Shown here piece by piece: positions 5,363 to 5,959 of a stretch of 5,959 nt of DNA. The stretch is from Chloroflexota bacterium (GTDB taxonomy: Bacteria; Chloroflexota; Anaerolineae; Aggregatilineales; UBA2796), in NCBI GenBank assembly GCA_003695215.1, contig RFIM01000185.1:1-5959 (forward strand), written 5' to 3'. Both the position numbers and the translations under genes were made by a program. Each line of letters starts with the position of its first letter. Position 1 is the first letter of the stretch. Below the pieces are notes generated by a model, which saw only the letters and a list, made by a program, of their open reading frames with translations, had not been told where the DNA came from and made no database searches.

Positions 5363-5749
5363 ATGAAGCAAGAACTGATCAAGTCGTTTGATGCGCCTGA
5401 TCGCGGTTTTCCGCCTATCGCGGTCGGCGATACCGTCAAGGTGCACGTACGCGTGGTGGAAGGCAACAAGGAGCGCATCCAGGTCTTTCAAGGGCTGGTG
5501 ATTCGGCATCACGGCGGCGGGCAGAACGAGTTATTCACAGTGCGGCGGATCGCTAGCCATGGCATTGGCGTGGAGCGCACCTTCCTGTATCGCAGCCCGC
5601 GCATCGAGAAGATCGAGGTGCTACGCCACGCCAAAGTGCGTCGCGCTCAGCTCTACTATATGCGCAATCTGAGCGGCAAGGCGGCGCGGCTGAAGGAACG
5701 GCGCACGCTGACAGCGCCGAGCGAAAAGAGCGAGGAAGCGCAGGAGTGA
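5363..5749 (+). CDS. rplS: 50S ribosomal protein bL19
   Basis: bL19 is a 50S subunit protein lying near the interface with the 30S subunit. The 128-residue product matches the family along its length: VGDTVKVHVRVVEGNKERIQ (21-40), VFQGLVIRHHGGGQNELFTVR (41-61), GIGVERTFLYRSPRIEKIEV (67-86), KVRRAQLYYMRNLSGKAARLKE (91-112). A short charged tail ends SEKSEEAQE. ATG 5363 is chosen because the family begins close to this point and AAGGA (5347-5351) precedes it by 11 bases; an upstream TTG at 5249 is in frame but is the promoter -35. In many bacteria rplS follows rpsP-rimM-trmD; here it heads its own transcript and is followed after 4 bases by a C26 hydrolase gene. Confidence 0.98.
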   Translation: MKQELIKSFDAPDRGFPPIAVGDTVKVHVRVVEGNKERIQVFQGLVIRHHGGGQNELFTVRRIASHGIGVERTFLYRSPRIEKIEVLRHAKVRRAQLYYMRNLSGKAARLKERRTLTAPSEKSEEAQE

Positions 5750-5753
5750 GGTT

Positions 5754-5959
5754 GTGAGCCGTCCGCTGATCGGCATTGTGTGCGGGCCTCACTTTGAGAA
5801 CGGCACGCTCTTTTACGGTTTGATGCCGTCCTACGCGAGCTCGATAGCGGCGGCAGGCGGCTTGCCTGTGCTGATCGTGCCAGTAGTGGACGAGACGACG
5901 CTGCGCGAGACCTACGAGCGCATGGATGCTGTGCTGATGGCAGGCGGCGCCGATGTCGA
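5754..5959 (+). CDS. Class I glutamine amidotransferase-like C26 hydrolase, N-terminal part (cut by window edge)
   Basis: The first 68 codons of a peptidase C26 / PuuD-like protein are present. Members hydrolyse gamma-glutamyl amides such as gamma-glutamyl-GABA in putrescine breakdown. After PLIGIVCG (4-11) come YASSIAAAGGLPVLIVP (27-43) and the strand-loop MDAVLMAGGADV (57-68), which correspond to the family's opening beta-strand, the Y--A---AGG-PVLLP segment and the D-LLLPGG-DV motif. The catalytic Cys-His-Glu residues lie outside the window, so activity and substrate cannot be confirmed. GTG 5754 is the start: AGGAG (5742-5746), inside the end of rplS, is 7 bases upstream, and the overlapping TTG at 5752 is followed at once by a stop. 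The 4-base gap after rplS and the lack of a terminator imply cotranscription from the rplS promoter. Confidence 0.85.
   Translation, partial: MSRPLIGIVCGPHFENGTLFYGLMPSYASSIAAAGGLPVLIVPVVDETTLRETYERMDAVLMAGGADV

Noticed and set aside
1..5959. CRISPR array, tRNA or rRNA genes, insertion sequence ends, or a defence-type system
   Set aside because: No regularly spaced repeats, cloverleaf-like segments, transposase motifs or defence-protein motifs were seen on either strand. This was by eye, not by a covariance search.

Overview
The window is ordinary bacterial chromosome: moderately GC-rich by eye, densely packed, with short leaders and Shine-Dalgarno (SD) motifs before most genes. No marker gene fixes the taxon. 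The mix of a Hanks-type kinase, a DapL-like aminotransferase, HflX, a GT39-like membrane protein starting with a FDYDQGEG-type loop, and a C26 hydrolase resembles Chloroflexota. That placement is an inference from protein style, not a proof.

Layout. Positions 1-132 (minus strand) hold the first 44 codons of a Ser/Thr protein kinase. It is divergent from a plus-strand operon: a PLP aminotransferase resembling LL-diaminopimelate aminotransferase (269-1465), the ribosome-associated GTPase HflX (1475-2824, TTG start) and a 90-residue two-helix membrane protein (2828-3100), separated by 9 and 3 bases. The 136-base divergent spacer carries a perfect 19-bp palindrome, two extended -10 promoters and a terminator-like hairpin. 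Facing this operon is a minus-strand operon: a 70-residue two-helix protein (5122-4910), a 549-residue GT-C-type membrane glycosyltransferase candidate (4913-3264) and a 59-codon reading frame (3267-3088). The last looks like the cut-off N-terminus of a ThrE-type threonine/serine exporter. Both junctions in this operon are 4-base ATGA overlaps. The two operons converge and overlap by 13 bases. From about 5249 to the right edge runs a third, plus-strand unit: a strong promoter, a leader of about 79 bases with two small hairpins, rplS (bL19, 5363-5749) and, 4 bases later, the start of a class I glutamine-amidotransferase-like C26 hydrolase (5754 to the edge).

The genes do not form one pathway. 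The operons mix translation functions (HflX, bL19) with amino-acid metabolism and envelope functions. I found no CRISPR array, tRNA, rRNA, insertion sequence or obvious mobile system, and no strong case for a new multi-gene system. The points most worth a second look are the truncated ThrE-like frame, whose family resemblance stops at a perfect 9-bp inverted repeat, and the palindrome over the kinase promoter. No stretch over 300 bases lacks a gene; the longest gaps are 133-268 and 5123-5362.
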